Source: Kroppenstedtia sanguinis (GTDB lineage Bacteria > Bacillota > Bacilli > Thermoactinomycetales > DSM-45169). From it: a stretch of DNA of 64,000 nt. This document shows, piece by piece, positions 34,540 through 42,188 of this stretch. The notes beneath the pieces are model-generated. The model was not told the DNA's origin. It worked only from the letters and a program-made list of their open reading frames with translations, and ran no database searches. The stretch is from positions 101,795-165,794 of the forward strand of contig NZ_JBNPXF010000004.1 of assembly GCF_050433445.1 (NCBI RefSeq). The letters run 5' to 3'. Position 1 is the stretch's first letter. Each line of letters starts with the position of its first letter. A program made the position numbers and the translations under genes.

Positions 34540-34686
34540 GCCTAGTGGGAAAAGAGGTGAAGCGACCTCATGGGATCTTTTTGACTGTGATGGTTCATAT
34601 CACCCGTACAACCCATAGAGAAAACATTCACAGGTACCGGTGTTCAGGTGTGCTATAATGATAAACGGCAAGCGAGGTGACGCTTC
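34540..34686 (+). promoter_or_regulatory. Leader region of recJ
   Basis: An extended -10 (TGCTATAAT, TATAAT at 34654-34659) lies about 28 bp before the recJ start; the -35 is poor. GCGAGGTGACG just upstream of the ATG is the ribosome site. Confidence 0.45.
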
Positions 34687-37032
34687 ATGTTACAATCCAA
34701 GACCCGTTGGCAACTCCTTGAGGCCGAAGAGTCACAGGTGCGGAAACTGGCTGGGGAATTGAAAATTCATCCTTTGACTGCCCGCCTCCTGATCCACCGC
34801 GGGATATCGAACCCGGAACAAGCTCGTCGTTTTCTGCAGGTGAGTCTGTCGGAACTTTATAGCCCTTTTTTGATGGACGGGATCCAGGAGGCGGTGAATC
34901 GCATCCGCACTGCCTTGGACCGACAGGAGAAGATCTTGGTTTATGGAGATTATGATGCGGACGGTGTCAGCAGTACCAGCCTGTTGATGAAAGTATTCCG
35001 AGGTCTGGATGCTGACGTGAACTATTACATACCTAACCGTTTCACTGAAGGATATGGATTAAACGAAAACGCTCTCCGACAGGCAAAAGAGGCCGGAGTG
35101 CAGTTAGTGATTACTGTCGATACGGGGATTAGTGCTGTCAAGGAAGCAAAGATTGCAAAAGAGTTGGATCTGGATTTGATCATCACCGATCATCACGAAC
35201 CGCCGGCAGTTCTGCCTGAGGGATTGGCGGTGATCAATCCGAAAAAACCGGGTTGTTCCTACCCCGATGAGATGTTGGCCGGGGTGGGGGTAGCGTTTAA
35301 ACTGGCCCATGCCTTGCTGGACCGTGTCCCGGAAGAGTTATTGGATCTGGTGGCCCTGGGCACGATTGCCGACTTGGTTCCCCTGATGGATGAAAACCGG
35401 ATCGTCGCGGCTCTGGGGCTGAAAGAGATCAACCGCAGACACAATCTCGGCCTTTCGGCCTTGATGGATGTAGCGGGGATCCAAGGAGAGGTCACGGCGG
35501 GCCATGTCGGTTTTTCCCTCGGTCCCCGCATCAATGCTGGGGGGCGCTTAGATACTGCGGCAACCGCCGTAGAACTATTGTTGACGGAGGATCTGGAAGA
35601 AGCTCGCGTGCTGGCGGAAGAGTTAGATGGGATGAACCGAAAACGACAAAAATTGGTGGAGGAGATCGCCGCCGAAGCATGTGCAGAAGTGGAATCAGCT
35701 CCCAAGAAGCACCGCCGATTCATCGTGGTGGCCGCACCGGGCTGGAATGTCGGGGTGATCGGTATTGTTGCCTCCCGCCTGGTGGAAAAATACTACCGGC
35801 CGACTATTGTGTTGGGGATCGATGAGGAGACTGGCATGGCCAAAGGATCTGCCCGTAGCATTGCAGGTCTGGATCTGTATCGGGCGTTGACGACCTGTGG
35901 GGATCTTTTACCTCAGTACGGTGGGCACGAGATGGCGGCAGGGATGTCGCTTCCCCAGGAAAAGATTGAGGAGTTCCATCGTCGGCTGGATCAGATCGCA
36001 GGGGAATGGTTGCGGGAGGAAGATTATATACCACTCTCCCGCGTTGAGGCGGATCTCTCGATTGAAGAAATAAGCTTGGAATTGATCGAAGAGCTGAAAC
36101 GGTTGGAACCCTGTGGAATGGGAAATCCAACTCCACGGTTTCAACTGCGGGGGGCAGGTCTGTCCCGACTGCAGGTGATGGGTCGGGAAAAAAATCATCT
36201 CAAGATGGTACTTCAGGTAGAGGGGGATTCTCTGGAAGCCGTCGGCTTCCGAATGGGAGAGATGGCTGCAGAGATTGCTCCCTCAGCTCGACCGGAGCTC
36301 CTGGGCGAATTGTCTGTGAACGAATGGAATCATCGCCGCAGTCCCCAATTTCTGATCCGGGATCTGCGCGTGCCTCATTTACAGGTATTTGACTGGCGTA
36401 GCAACGGGGATTTATCTGACCGCTTTCGGCAGTTGGCGGAAAGGGAAGCTTCTTTGTTTATGATCCGCCAGTCAAGGGCTGAGAAGGAGTGGATCACTGA
36501 GCTCAGGGCTCAAACCCTTACCTGGGAGGAGGTCTCCCAGGGGAAAATCCAACTGCCGACTGAGGCTCGGCAGTTGGTTCTGGCGGACCTTCCGCCAGAT
36601 GTTTCCGTTTTGGAAAAGTTATTGTGCTCTTTCACCAGTTTGGAACGTGTGTACTTTGCTTTTGGGGATATCGAACTAGAAGGAAGTTTGACCCGGACAC
36701 CGGATTGGGAACAGTTTAAAGTGCTGTATGTCTCCCTCATGCGAAGGAAGCACTTCAGGCTCCCGTCTGAATTGAATGCGTTGTCCCGGATGACGGGATT
36801 GTCCGGTCGTTGGATCGGTTTTATGCTGAAAGTCTTTGGTGAGCTGGGGTTTGTGCGGGTTTCCGGTGATCAGCTGGAGCTGATCCCTCAGCCACCCAAA
36901 CGTCCCCTCACTCAATCCCGTCTCTATCGGGAACAGTTGGAACGGGAAAAAGTGCAAGACGCTCTCGTCTATTCATCCTACCGCGACCTTTGTCAATGGG
37001 TCGCTTCAGTGCTTTCAACTGATCGCAAATGA
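34687..37032 (+). CDS. recJ: Single-stranded-DNA-specific exonuclease RecJ
   Basis: A 781-residue DHH-family 5'-3' exonuclease. Motifs: DYDADGVSSTSLL, VTVDTGIS, TDHHEPP (DHH) and LGTIADLVPL in the catalytic core; GGHEMAAGMSL in DHHA1 (about residues 415-425); an OB-like domain around 450-570; then a C-terminal region of about 200 residues typical of the Bacillus YrvE-type protein. It acts in recombination and mismatch repair. apt follows after 10 bp. Confidence 0.95.
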   Translation: MLQSKTRWQLLEAEESQVRKLAGELKIHPLTARLLIHRGISNPEQARRFLQVSLSELYSPFLMDGIQEAVNRIRTALDRQEKILVYGDYDADGVSSTSLLMKVFRGLDADVNYYIPNRFTEGYGLNENALRQAKEAGVQLVITVDTGISAVKEAKIAKELDLDLIITDHHEPPAVLPEGLAVINPKKPGCSYPDEMLAGVGVAFKLAHALLDRVPEELLDLVALGTIADLVPLMDENRIVAALGLKEINRRHNLGLSALMDVAGIQGEVTAGHVGFSLGPRINAGGRLDTAATAVELLLTEDLEEARVLAEELDGMNRKRQKLVEEIAAEACAEVESAPKKHRRFIVVAAPGWNVGVIGIVASRLVEKYYRPTIVLGIDEETGMAKGSARSIAGLDLYRALTTCGDLLPQYGGHEMAAGMSLPQEKIEEFHRRLDQIAGEWLREEDYIPLSRVEADLSIEEISLELIEELKRLEPCGMGNPTPRFQLRGAGLSRLQVMGREKNHLKMVLQVEGDSLEAVGFRMGEMAAEIAPSARPELLGELSVNEWNHRRSPQFLIRDLRVPHLQVFDWRSNGDLSDRFRQLAEREASLFMIRQSRAEKEWITELRAQTLTWEEVSQGKIQLPTEARQLVLADLPPDVSVLEKLLCSFTSLERVYFAFGDIELEGSLTRTPDWEQFKVLYVSLMRRKHFRLPSELNALSRMTGLSGRWIGFMLKVFGELGFVRVSGDQLELIPQPPKRPLTQSRLYREQLEREKVQDALVYSSYRDLCQWVASVLSTDRK

Positions 37033-37042
37033 GGAGGAACCG

Positions 37043-37558
37043 ATGATGGATTTCAAAGAAAAAATCCGGGTGATTGAGGATTTTCCACAACCGGGGGTTC
37101 ATTTTAAAGATATCACCACTCTTTTAAAAGACGGAAAAGCCTTTCGGGCTGCAATCGATGCTATGGCAGACTCGCTTCAGGATCGAAAAGTGGACTTGGT
37201 GGTTGGACCAGAGGCCCGGGGATTTGTTGTGGGTACCCCACTGGCTTATGCATTGGGCGTCGGATTTATTCCTGTCCGGAAGTCGGGAAAACTGCCAGCG
37301 GAAACCGTAGAGACGAATTACAGTCTGGAATATGGAAAGGATCAATTGGCGATTCACAAAGATGCCATTAAGCCGGGACAGCGGGTATTGATTGTAGATG
37401 ATCTGCTAGCTACGGGTGGGACTGTCAACGCCACGTTGAATCTGGTTCACCGCCTGCAGGCGGAGGTAGTCGGAGCCGCTTTTGTGATGGAGTTGACCTA
37501 CTTGAAGGGTCGGGAAAAGTTGCCAGGTGTAGATGTTTTCAGTCTGATTCAATATTAA
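37043..37558 (+). CDS. apt: Adenine phosphoribosyltransferase
   Basis: A 171-residue purine salvage enzyme (adenine + PRPP to AMP). The PRPP-binding motif is VLIVDDLLATGGTVNA, and VVGPEARGFVVGTPLAYALGVGFIPVRKSGKLP is the family-specific stretch. The start is ATG 37043 after GAGGAGGA (ATG 37046 is equally possible). Paired with recJ as in Bacillus; relA, which follows apt there, is not present here. Confidence 0.96.
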   Translation: MMDFKEKIRVIEDFPQPGVHFKDITTLLKDGKAFRAAIDAMADSLQDRKVDLVVGPEARGFVVGTPLAYALGVGFIPVRKSGKLPAETVETNYSLEYGKDQLAIHKDAIKPGQRVLIVDDLLATGGTVNATLNLVHRLQAEVVGAAFVMELTYLKGREKLPGVDVFSLIQY

Positions 37559-37566
37559 GGCCAACT

Positions 37567-37596
37567 CCCCTGCGATGGTGAAGCAGGGGTTTTTTC
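37567..37596 (+). terminator. Terminator of recJ-apt
   Basis: CCCCTGC/GCAGGGG stem with a 9-nt loop followed by six T. Confidence 0.85.
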
Positions 37597-37640
37597 TGGA
37601 TTTGTTTCGGAAGGATCTGCAAACTTGGAAGGAGGAATTT

Positions 37641-37697
37641 ATGTTGAAGCAGAATTTTGTTATGAGCCGATGGTTTTGTTTCCCTTCTTTTCCCTGA
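37641..37697 (+). CDS. Possible 18-residue peptide
   Basis: The ORF MLKQNFVMSRWFCFPSFP follows an excellent ribosome site (AAGGAGG, 5-6 nt spacing) just after the apt terminator and ends 34 bp before the next small ORF. It could be a leader peptide for the small membrane protein, a short expressed peptide, or chance. Aromatic-rich, no known match. Confidence 0.35.
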   Translation: MLKQNFVMSRWFCFPSFP

Positions 37698-37731
37698 GAA
37701 GTTTACCATTTATGATCGTGAGGGGAGAATA

Positions 37732-37884
37732 TTGAAGAGGCGGAAAGAAGAGTTTATTCCGGAAGATGTGGAAAACGAGGAAGAACCAGCAATTAAACAG
37801 GGGCTGATCGGATTAGGAATCTGGTGTCTGATTGTGATCGCCTATGTGGCGATGGTTCGTCTCGGTTGGATCAACGGTCTGTAA
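37732..37884 (+). CDS. Small single-pass membrane protein, 50 residues
   Basis: TTG-started ORF preceded by GAGGGGAG. It encodes a charged N-terminus (MKRRKEEFIPEDVENEEEPA) and one hydrophobic segment (LIGLGIWCLIVIAYVAMVRL) ending GWINGL. Size and layout fit small membrane proteins often found near division or sporulation genes, but I do not recognise the family. It is 49 bp upstream of mobB and probably co-transcribed. Confidence 0.6.
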   Translation: MKRRKEEFIPEDVENEEEPAIKQGLIGLGIWCLIVIAYVAMVRLGWINGL

Positions 37885-37932
37885 TGGGTTGAGCGGTTGA
37901 CTATGACAGATGAAGCATAAGGAGGGGCTCTT

Positions 37933-38439
37933 GTGACCATCGGATCGATTCCGCCTGTCGTCCAGATCGTTGGCTATTCCGATACGGGTAAAACAACATT
38001 GCTTTCCCGACTGGTCCGGCATCTGACACAGGAAGGGTGGCGGGTGGGGACCATCAAGCACCATGCAGGGGAGTTGGAAATGGATCAACGGGGCAAGGAC
38101 TCCTGGTATCATCGGGAGGCGGGGGCCGACCCAGTGGCAATCACGGCTGCCAACCAGACCGCTCTCATTATTCCCCGTTCCTTGGGCCTGGCAGAGCTTC
38201 TGCCTCTGTTTCGGGGGCTGGATCTAGTGCTGGTGGAGGGATTTAAAAGGGCTCCCTATCCCAAGTTGGTCATGCTAAGGGAATCGGCCCACCTTTCCCA
38301 GTTGAAGGAGTTGTCCAATGTGTGGGGAGTCGTCTCTTCCCATCCCTTGACGCCGGGGTCCCTTCCAGTCTATCAGCGGGAGGATATCGAGGGGATTGTT
38401 CACCTATTGAAAGAGAGGGTGCTCCAGGACACTCGCTAG
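37933..38439 (+). CDS. mobB: Molybdopterin-guanine dinucleotide biosynthesis protein MobB
   Basis: A 168-residue P-loop GTPase. Walker A is VGYSDTGKTTLLSRL; HHAGELEMDQRGKDSWYHREAGADPVAI and LVLVEGFKRAPYPKLVMLR are family blocks. It aids attachment of GMP to molybdopterin. The start is GTG 37933 with GGAGGGG upstream. No other molybdenum cofactor genes are in the window. Confidence 0.92.
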   Translation: MTIGSIPPVVQIVGYSDTGKTTLLSRLVRHLTQEGWRVGTIKHHAGELEMDQRGKDSWYHREAGADPVAITAANQTALIIPRSLGLAELLPLFRGLDLVLVEGFKRAPYPKLVMLRESAHLSQLKELSNVWGVVSSHPLTPGSLPVYQREDIEGIVHLLKERVLQDTR

Positions 38440-38526
38440 AGCCAGACGGATGGAATAATCCGGGCGCGCAAGAACCACGAAGCGCCATGTGCAACTGTAA
38501 AAAGAAAATAAGGACTGAGTAGATCT

Positions 38527-39207
38527 ATGAATCGAGTCAAGAGACTTTCCGATCGTATTGCAGAAGAGATTTTGTCGATGATTACCATTGAAAAAAGGTT
38601 CTTGCCAGGTGATAAACTTCCGAATGAAGTGGAGTTATCAGAGGAGCTGAATATTAGCAGAACAACTCTGCGTGAAGCTATTCGCATCTTAGTCACCCAT
38701 GACATACTCGAAATCCAACGAGGAAAGGGAACCTTTGTTAAAAAAGACGTCGATTTGAGAAATCAAGCGCAATTATTTCATGGTCTGTCCAGTGCAAAGA
38801 TCAATGTGAGAGATTTGTATGAAATGCGCTTAATATTTGAGCCGGAAGCTGCCTTTTATGCCACGATCCGGGCGAGTGATTCGGAGTTGAAACGTATTTT
38901 TGCTTATGGAGAGCAAATCGAGCAGAAAATTAAGTTAAATCAGGATAGAACCGACGTAGAACAGAAATTCCATAAATCGATCGCCAAGGCAACCCATAAT
39001 GAATTTATGGATCAGCTGATGCCAGTTATTTTTGAGGCGATTAATCAAGGGGTGATGTTATCGCAAAAAAATGAATTTGTAGTCAAAGATACGATCCATG
39101 ACCATCAGATGATTATGGGATTTATGGAAGCTCGCAATCCCGAAGGAGCTAGAAGTGCGATGAGAATTCATATATTACATGCTTTGAAAGACTTGGGAAT
39201 AGATTAA
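38527..39207 (+). CDS. GntR-family transcriptional regulator, FadR subfamily
   Basis: A 226-residue regulator: N-terminal winged helix (about residues 10-75, LPNEVELSEELNISRTTLREAIRILVTHDILEIQRGKGTFV) and a C-terminal all-helical FCD effector domain (about 90-220). FCD regulators commonly sense sugar acids such as gluconate, galactonate or hexuronates, in line with the cluster. It is 73 bp upstream of the IlvD-type dehydratase gene and likely controls it. The gene is more AT-rich than the preceding mobB, marking the left edge of the catabolic cluster. Confidence 0.88.
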   Translation: MNRVKRLSDRIAEEILSMITIEKRFLPGDKLPNEVELSEELNISRTTLREAIRILVTHDILEIQRGKGTFVKKDVDLRNQAQLFHGLSSAKINVRDLYEMRLIFEPEAAFYATIRASDSELKRIFAYGEQIEQKIKLNQDRTDVEQKFHKSIAKATHNEFMDQLMPVIFEAINQGVMLSQKNEFVVKDTIHDHQMIMGFMEARNPEGARSAMRIHILHALKDLGID

Positions 39208-39237
39208 GGGGCACATCGACTGTGGAGGAAAAATCAT

Positions 39238-39279
39238 ATGTCCAACAACGATGTTGACAGCAGACAACGAGGGGTATAA
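39238..39279 (+). CDS. Possible 13-residue leader peptide before the dehydratase
   Basis: ATG 39238 follows TGGAGG at a normal distance and encodes MSNNDVDSRQRGV, stopping one base before the dehydratase ATG at 39281. Translation of this ORF would deliver ribosomes to the dehydratase start. It may be coupling or chance. Confidence 0.3.
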   Translation: MSNNDVDSRQRGV

Positions 39280-39280
39280 G

Positions 39281-40981
39281 ATGACTTTAAAAATAAAGGT
39301 GTGTGATCAGATGAGAAGTGATATGATCAAAATTGGTGTCGACCGTGCCCCTCACCGGAGTCTTTTATATGCAACGGGGCAAGTCACACTGAAAGATTTG
39401 GAAAAACCATTTATCGGTGTTTGCAACTCATACATCGATATTATTCCCGGCCATGTTCATTTGCGGGAGTTTGCCGACGTCGTGAAAGAAGCGATTGTTG
39501 AAGCAGGTGGTATTCCCTTCGAATTTAATACCATAGGTGTTGACGATGGCATTGCTATGGGACATATTGGGATGCGTTATTCCTTACCCAGTCGTGAACT
39601 GATTGCAGACTCGGCTGAGACGGTAATTAATGCGCATTGGTTTGACGGCGTCTTTTACATTCCGAATTGTGACAAAATTACACCAGGTATGCTCATGGCT
39701 GCCGCTCGTACCAATGTTCCATCCGTTTTTGTTTCCGGCGGGCCTATGGAGGCAGGTACCAGTTCAATGGGGAAACAGCTTTCCTTAACCTCTGTATTTG
39801 AAGGTGTCGGAGCGCATAAATCAGGCCAAATGTCCGCCAATGAGTTATTAGATATTGAAATGAATGCTTGTCCAACCTGTGGCTCCTGTTCAGGGATGTT
39901 TACGGCAAATTCCATGAACTGTTTGATGGAAATGCTAGGTGTCGCACTTCCTGGTAATGGGACTATTGTTGCCACCAGCGAAGAGCGCAAGGAATTAATC
40001 CGCGAAGCGGCCAAACATTTAGTGCGCATGATTAAAGAAGATATTAAGCCACGTGACATCATCACGAAAGAAGCGATCGATGATGCATTTGCACTGGATA
40101 TGGCAATGGGTGGATCTACGAATACGGTGCTGCACACACTGGCGATCGCGAATGAAGCGGGCATTGATTACAATTTGGAGGATATTAACAAAGTTGCCGC
40201 GAGGGTTCCATACCTGGCGAAAATTATGCCCGCATCGGATTTTTCCATGGACGATATCAATCAAGCCGGTGGGGTAGAAGCTATTATTCATGAGTTAACG
40301 AAAATCCCCGGAGCCATTCATCCGGAGCGGATGACGGTGACGGGTCAAACCATGGGTGAACTGGTAAAAGGACATGAAATCACAAATCCAGAAGTTATCC
40401 GTACAAAAGACAACCCATACAGTCCGGTGGGAGGCTTATCTGTACTTTACGGTAACATCGCTCCAGAGGGATCGGTTATCAAAGTAGGTGCGGTAGATCC
40501 CTCTATTCAAACATTTACAGGTGAAGCGATCGTCTTTGATTCACAAGATGAAGCGCAAAAAGCCATAGATGACGGAATCGTACAAGAAGGTCATGTGGTC
40601 GTCATCCGCTATGAAGGACCCAAAGGGGGGCCGGGTATGCCAGAGATGCTTGCACCCACGTCGGCCATCATGGGTCGTGGACTGGGAACAAAAGTTGCGC
40701 TCGTTACAGATGGACGTTTTAGCGGCGCGTCTCGTGGCATTTCCATCGGCCATATTTCACCGGAAGCGGCTGAAGGGGGTCCTATTGCATTGGTTGAAGA
40801 TGGGGATGTCATTGAAATCGACTTGCCCAGTCGCAGCATTCATCTAAAAGTTTCTGAGGAAGAATTGGATGAACGACGTCAAAGCTTAAAACCCTTTGAG
40901 CCCAAAATTAAGACGGGTTGGCTGTCGAGATATTCCAAACTTGTAACCAATGCTTCCAAGGGTGGCGTAATGAGCATATAG
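39281..40981 (+). CDS. IlvD/Edd-family dehydratase (dihydroxy-acid or sugar-acid dehydratase)
   Basis: About 566 residues, highly like dihydroxy-acid dehydratase. Fe-S Cys residues are visible in GVCNSYIDI, IPNCDKITPGM and CPTCGSCSGMFTANSMNCL; the C-terminal TDGRFSGASRG is the family's active-site Ser region. It either makes branched-chain 2-oxo acids (IlvD) or dehydrates aldonic acids to 2-keto-3-deoxy acids. Its position between a GntR regulator and PTS/KDG genes favours sugar-acid use, while the residue pattern is close to true IlvD. ATG 39281 has GAGGGG six bases upstream. Confidence 0.82.
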   Translation: MTLKIKVCDQMRSDMIKIGVDRAPHRSLLYATGQVTLKDLEKPFIGVCNSYIDIIPGHVHLREFADVVKEAIVEAGGIPFEFNTIGVDDGIAMGHIGMRYSLPSRELIADSAETVINAHWFDGVFYIPNCDKITPGMLMAAARTNVPSVFVSGGPMEAGTSSMGKQLSLTSVFEGVGAHKSGQMSANELLDIEMNACPTCGSCSGMFTANSMNCLMEMLGVALPGNGTIVATSEERKELIREAAKHLVRMIKEDIKPRDIITKEAIDDAFALDMAMGGSTNTVLHTLAIANEAGIDYNLEDINKVAARVPYLAKIMPASDFSMDDINQAGGVEAIIHELTKIPGAIHPERMTVTGQTMGELVKGHEITNPEVIRTKDNPYSPVGGLSVLYGNIAPEGSVIKVGAVDPSIQTFTGEAIVFDSQDEAQKAIDDGIVQEGHVVVIRYEGPKGGPGMPEMLAPTSAIMGRGLGTKVALVTDGRFSGASRGISIGHISPEAAEGGPIALVEDGDVIEIDLPSRSIHLKVSEEELDERRQSLKPFEPKIKTGWLSRYSKLVTNASKGGVMSI

Positions 40982-40993
40982 TACAACCAGGGG

Positions 40994-41197
40994 CAGGGCT
41001 GTTGATTTCCGGAAAATAGGGAGTTATGTGTTGCCAAAGCAACCTTATGCACCCAGGCACTACAATCTGATGGGCTGAAGCCCTGGAATAGAGGTTGCAC
41101 CCAGGCACTACAATGTCGAGGGGCTGAAGCCCTGGAATAGAGGTGGACGTTGGCATCCTGCTCAACGGAGATTGCGAGAGGACGCCTAAATAGGGTA
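40994..41197 (-). mobile_element. MITE-like element, copy 10 (type A, truncated)
   Basis: Starts CAGGGCTGTTGATTTCC 13 bp after the dehydratase stop. It carries two GCACTACAAT...GGGCTGAAGCCCTGGAATAGAGG cassettes and breaks off after CGCCTAAATAGGG. The other half is missing, replaced by a palindromic-repeat remnant. No duplication found. Confidence 0.75.
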
Positions 41198-41312
41198 AAA
41201 AAGTGGGCACAGGGAGGGTGGGGGTTCACTTGGAGCGATTTTGGATCGTAGAACTTTGACGCCGGAATGCGAAATCTTATCCTGATCGTCCAATAGATGT
41301 GAATTAGCATGT
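41198..41312 (+). repeat. Palindromic repeat family 2, remnant copy e
   Basis: AAAAAGTGGGCACAGGGAGG followed by GGTTCACTTGGAGCG...GACGCCGGAATGCGAAATC and GATGTGAATTAG aligns throughout with copy a (AAAAAGTCGTCACAGGGAGA...GTGCCGAAATGTGAAACC...GGTAATCAC), but both ends are lost. Confidence 0.55.
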
Positions 41313-41321
41313 ATCTAGGGG

Positions 41322-41685
41322 CAGGCGTGTTGATTAGCCATATTTTGGGTGGGGAGATCGTGTTCACCCACGCGAGCGTTGCCATCCGGCAAGGAAGTGA
41401 AAACTGGCCGCTCCAAATCTTCCGATCGGGCAGGGGCAAAGCCTTACGGAAGCAACACAGGGAAGAGGTTGCCCCTAAACGCCCTCCCTCTAGATTCTCC
41501 GCTGGGTAGGATGGCTACCTTTATTCCAGGGCTTCAGCTCCTTTGGATTGTAGTGCCTGTGGCGCAAAGGTCGCTTTGCACCCATAGGGTACAAGTCTCG
41601 CCAAGGTCGCTTCCGCTCCCAGGTCTCGCTATGGCAGCACACGACTCCCTTCCGCTGCCCATTTTCTGGTTAATCAACAGCCCTG
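41322..41685 (+). mobile_element. MITE-like element, copy 11 (type A with 56-bp module)
   Basis: A 364-bp direct copy, exactly the 308-bp form plus a 56-bp module at about 41579-41633. Both ends are intact. The perfect 9-bp duplication ATCTAGGGG flanks it (41313-41321 and 41686-41694). The target is itself an old type A element: TCTAGGGG corresponds to TTTAGGGG of the family interior. Confidence 0.95.
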
Positions 41686-41694
41686 ATCTAGGGG

Positions 41695-41850
41695 TAACTT
41701 TCCTCCTGGTGTTGCAGACCTTCAGACCTTGCCCCTGCCCAAGGGTCAGATTCGGTGCGGTCCGTCTCCACTTCTACTTCTTTGTGGGATGGGATGGTTG
41801 CGTGGGTGAACACGACTCCCCGCCTGTAATATGGATCATTAACACACCTG
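41695..41850 (-). mobile_element. MITE-like element, copy 12 (type A remnant, host of copy 11)
   Basis: A degraded reverse copy beginning at the site where copy 11 inserted and continuing (CTTGCCCCTGCCC..., GGTGAACACGACTCCCC) to the decayed end GGATCATTAACACACCTG. Its other half is absent. Confidence 0.7.
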
Positions 41851-41916
41851 ATGCTTCTCATCCTGGCGGGGAGCATGAGGAGTAGCCATTGACAGGAGAA
41901 AATCCGGATCAGAAGA

Positions 41917-41953
41917 GCCAATCCCCGTCTCAGTTCATAAGACGGGGATTGGC
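41917..41953. terminator. Terminator-like hairpin between elements
   Basis: A 14-bp perfect stem GCCAATCCCCGTCT with complement and a 9-nt loop; the T-run on either side is poor, so it may be a processing or barrier hairpin. Confidence 0.55.
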
Positions 41954-41968
41954 TTCGTTGATGGGGAT

Positions 41969-42174
41969 CAGGCGTATTGATTAGTCCTATTTTAGGTAGG
42001 GAATAAGGTGGGGATGGTGGGCTGGTGAAGAGCCTTTGCGTTCTTTGCAAGAAATTGTAGCCGTCCCACCATCCCCGTCCCCTCAAGCAATACTTTACGA
42101 TGGGGGCAATGGGAAGAAGAAAAGGATCCTTTCCTTCTTCCCATCATCCACTTGATGGTTCATCAACAGCCTTG
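41969..42174 (+). mobile_element. MITE-like element, copy 13 (type B, short form)
   Basis: A 206-bp direct copy (CAGGCGTATTGATTAGTCC left end; right end GGTTCATCAACAGCCTTG). Flanks GATGGGGAT and GGTGGGAAT match at 7 of 9. No 56-bp module. It lies 15 bp from the 3' end of the PTS gene. Confidence 0.88.
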
Positions 42175-42188
42175 GGTGGGAATACAAA

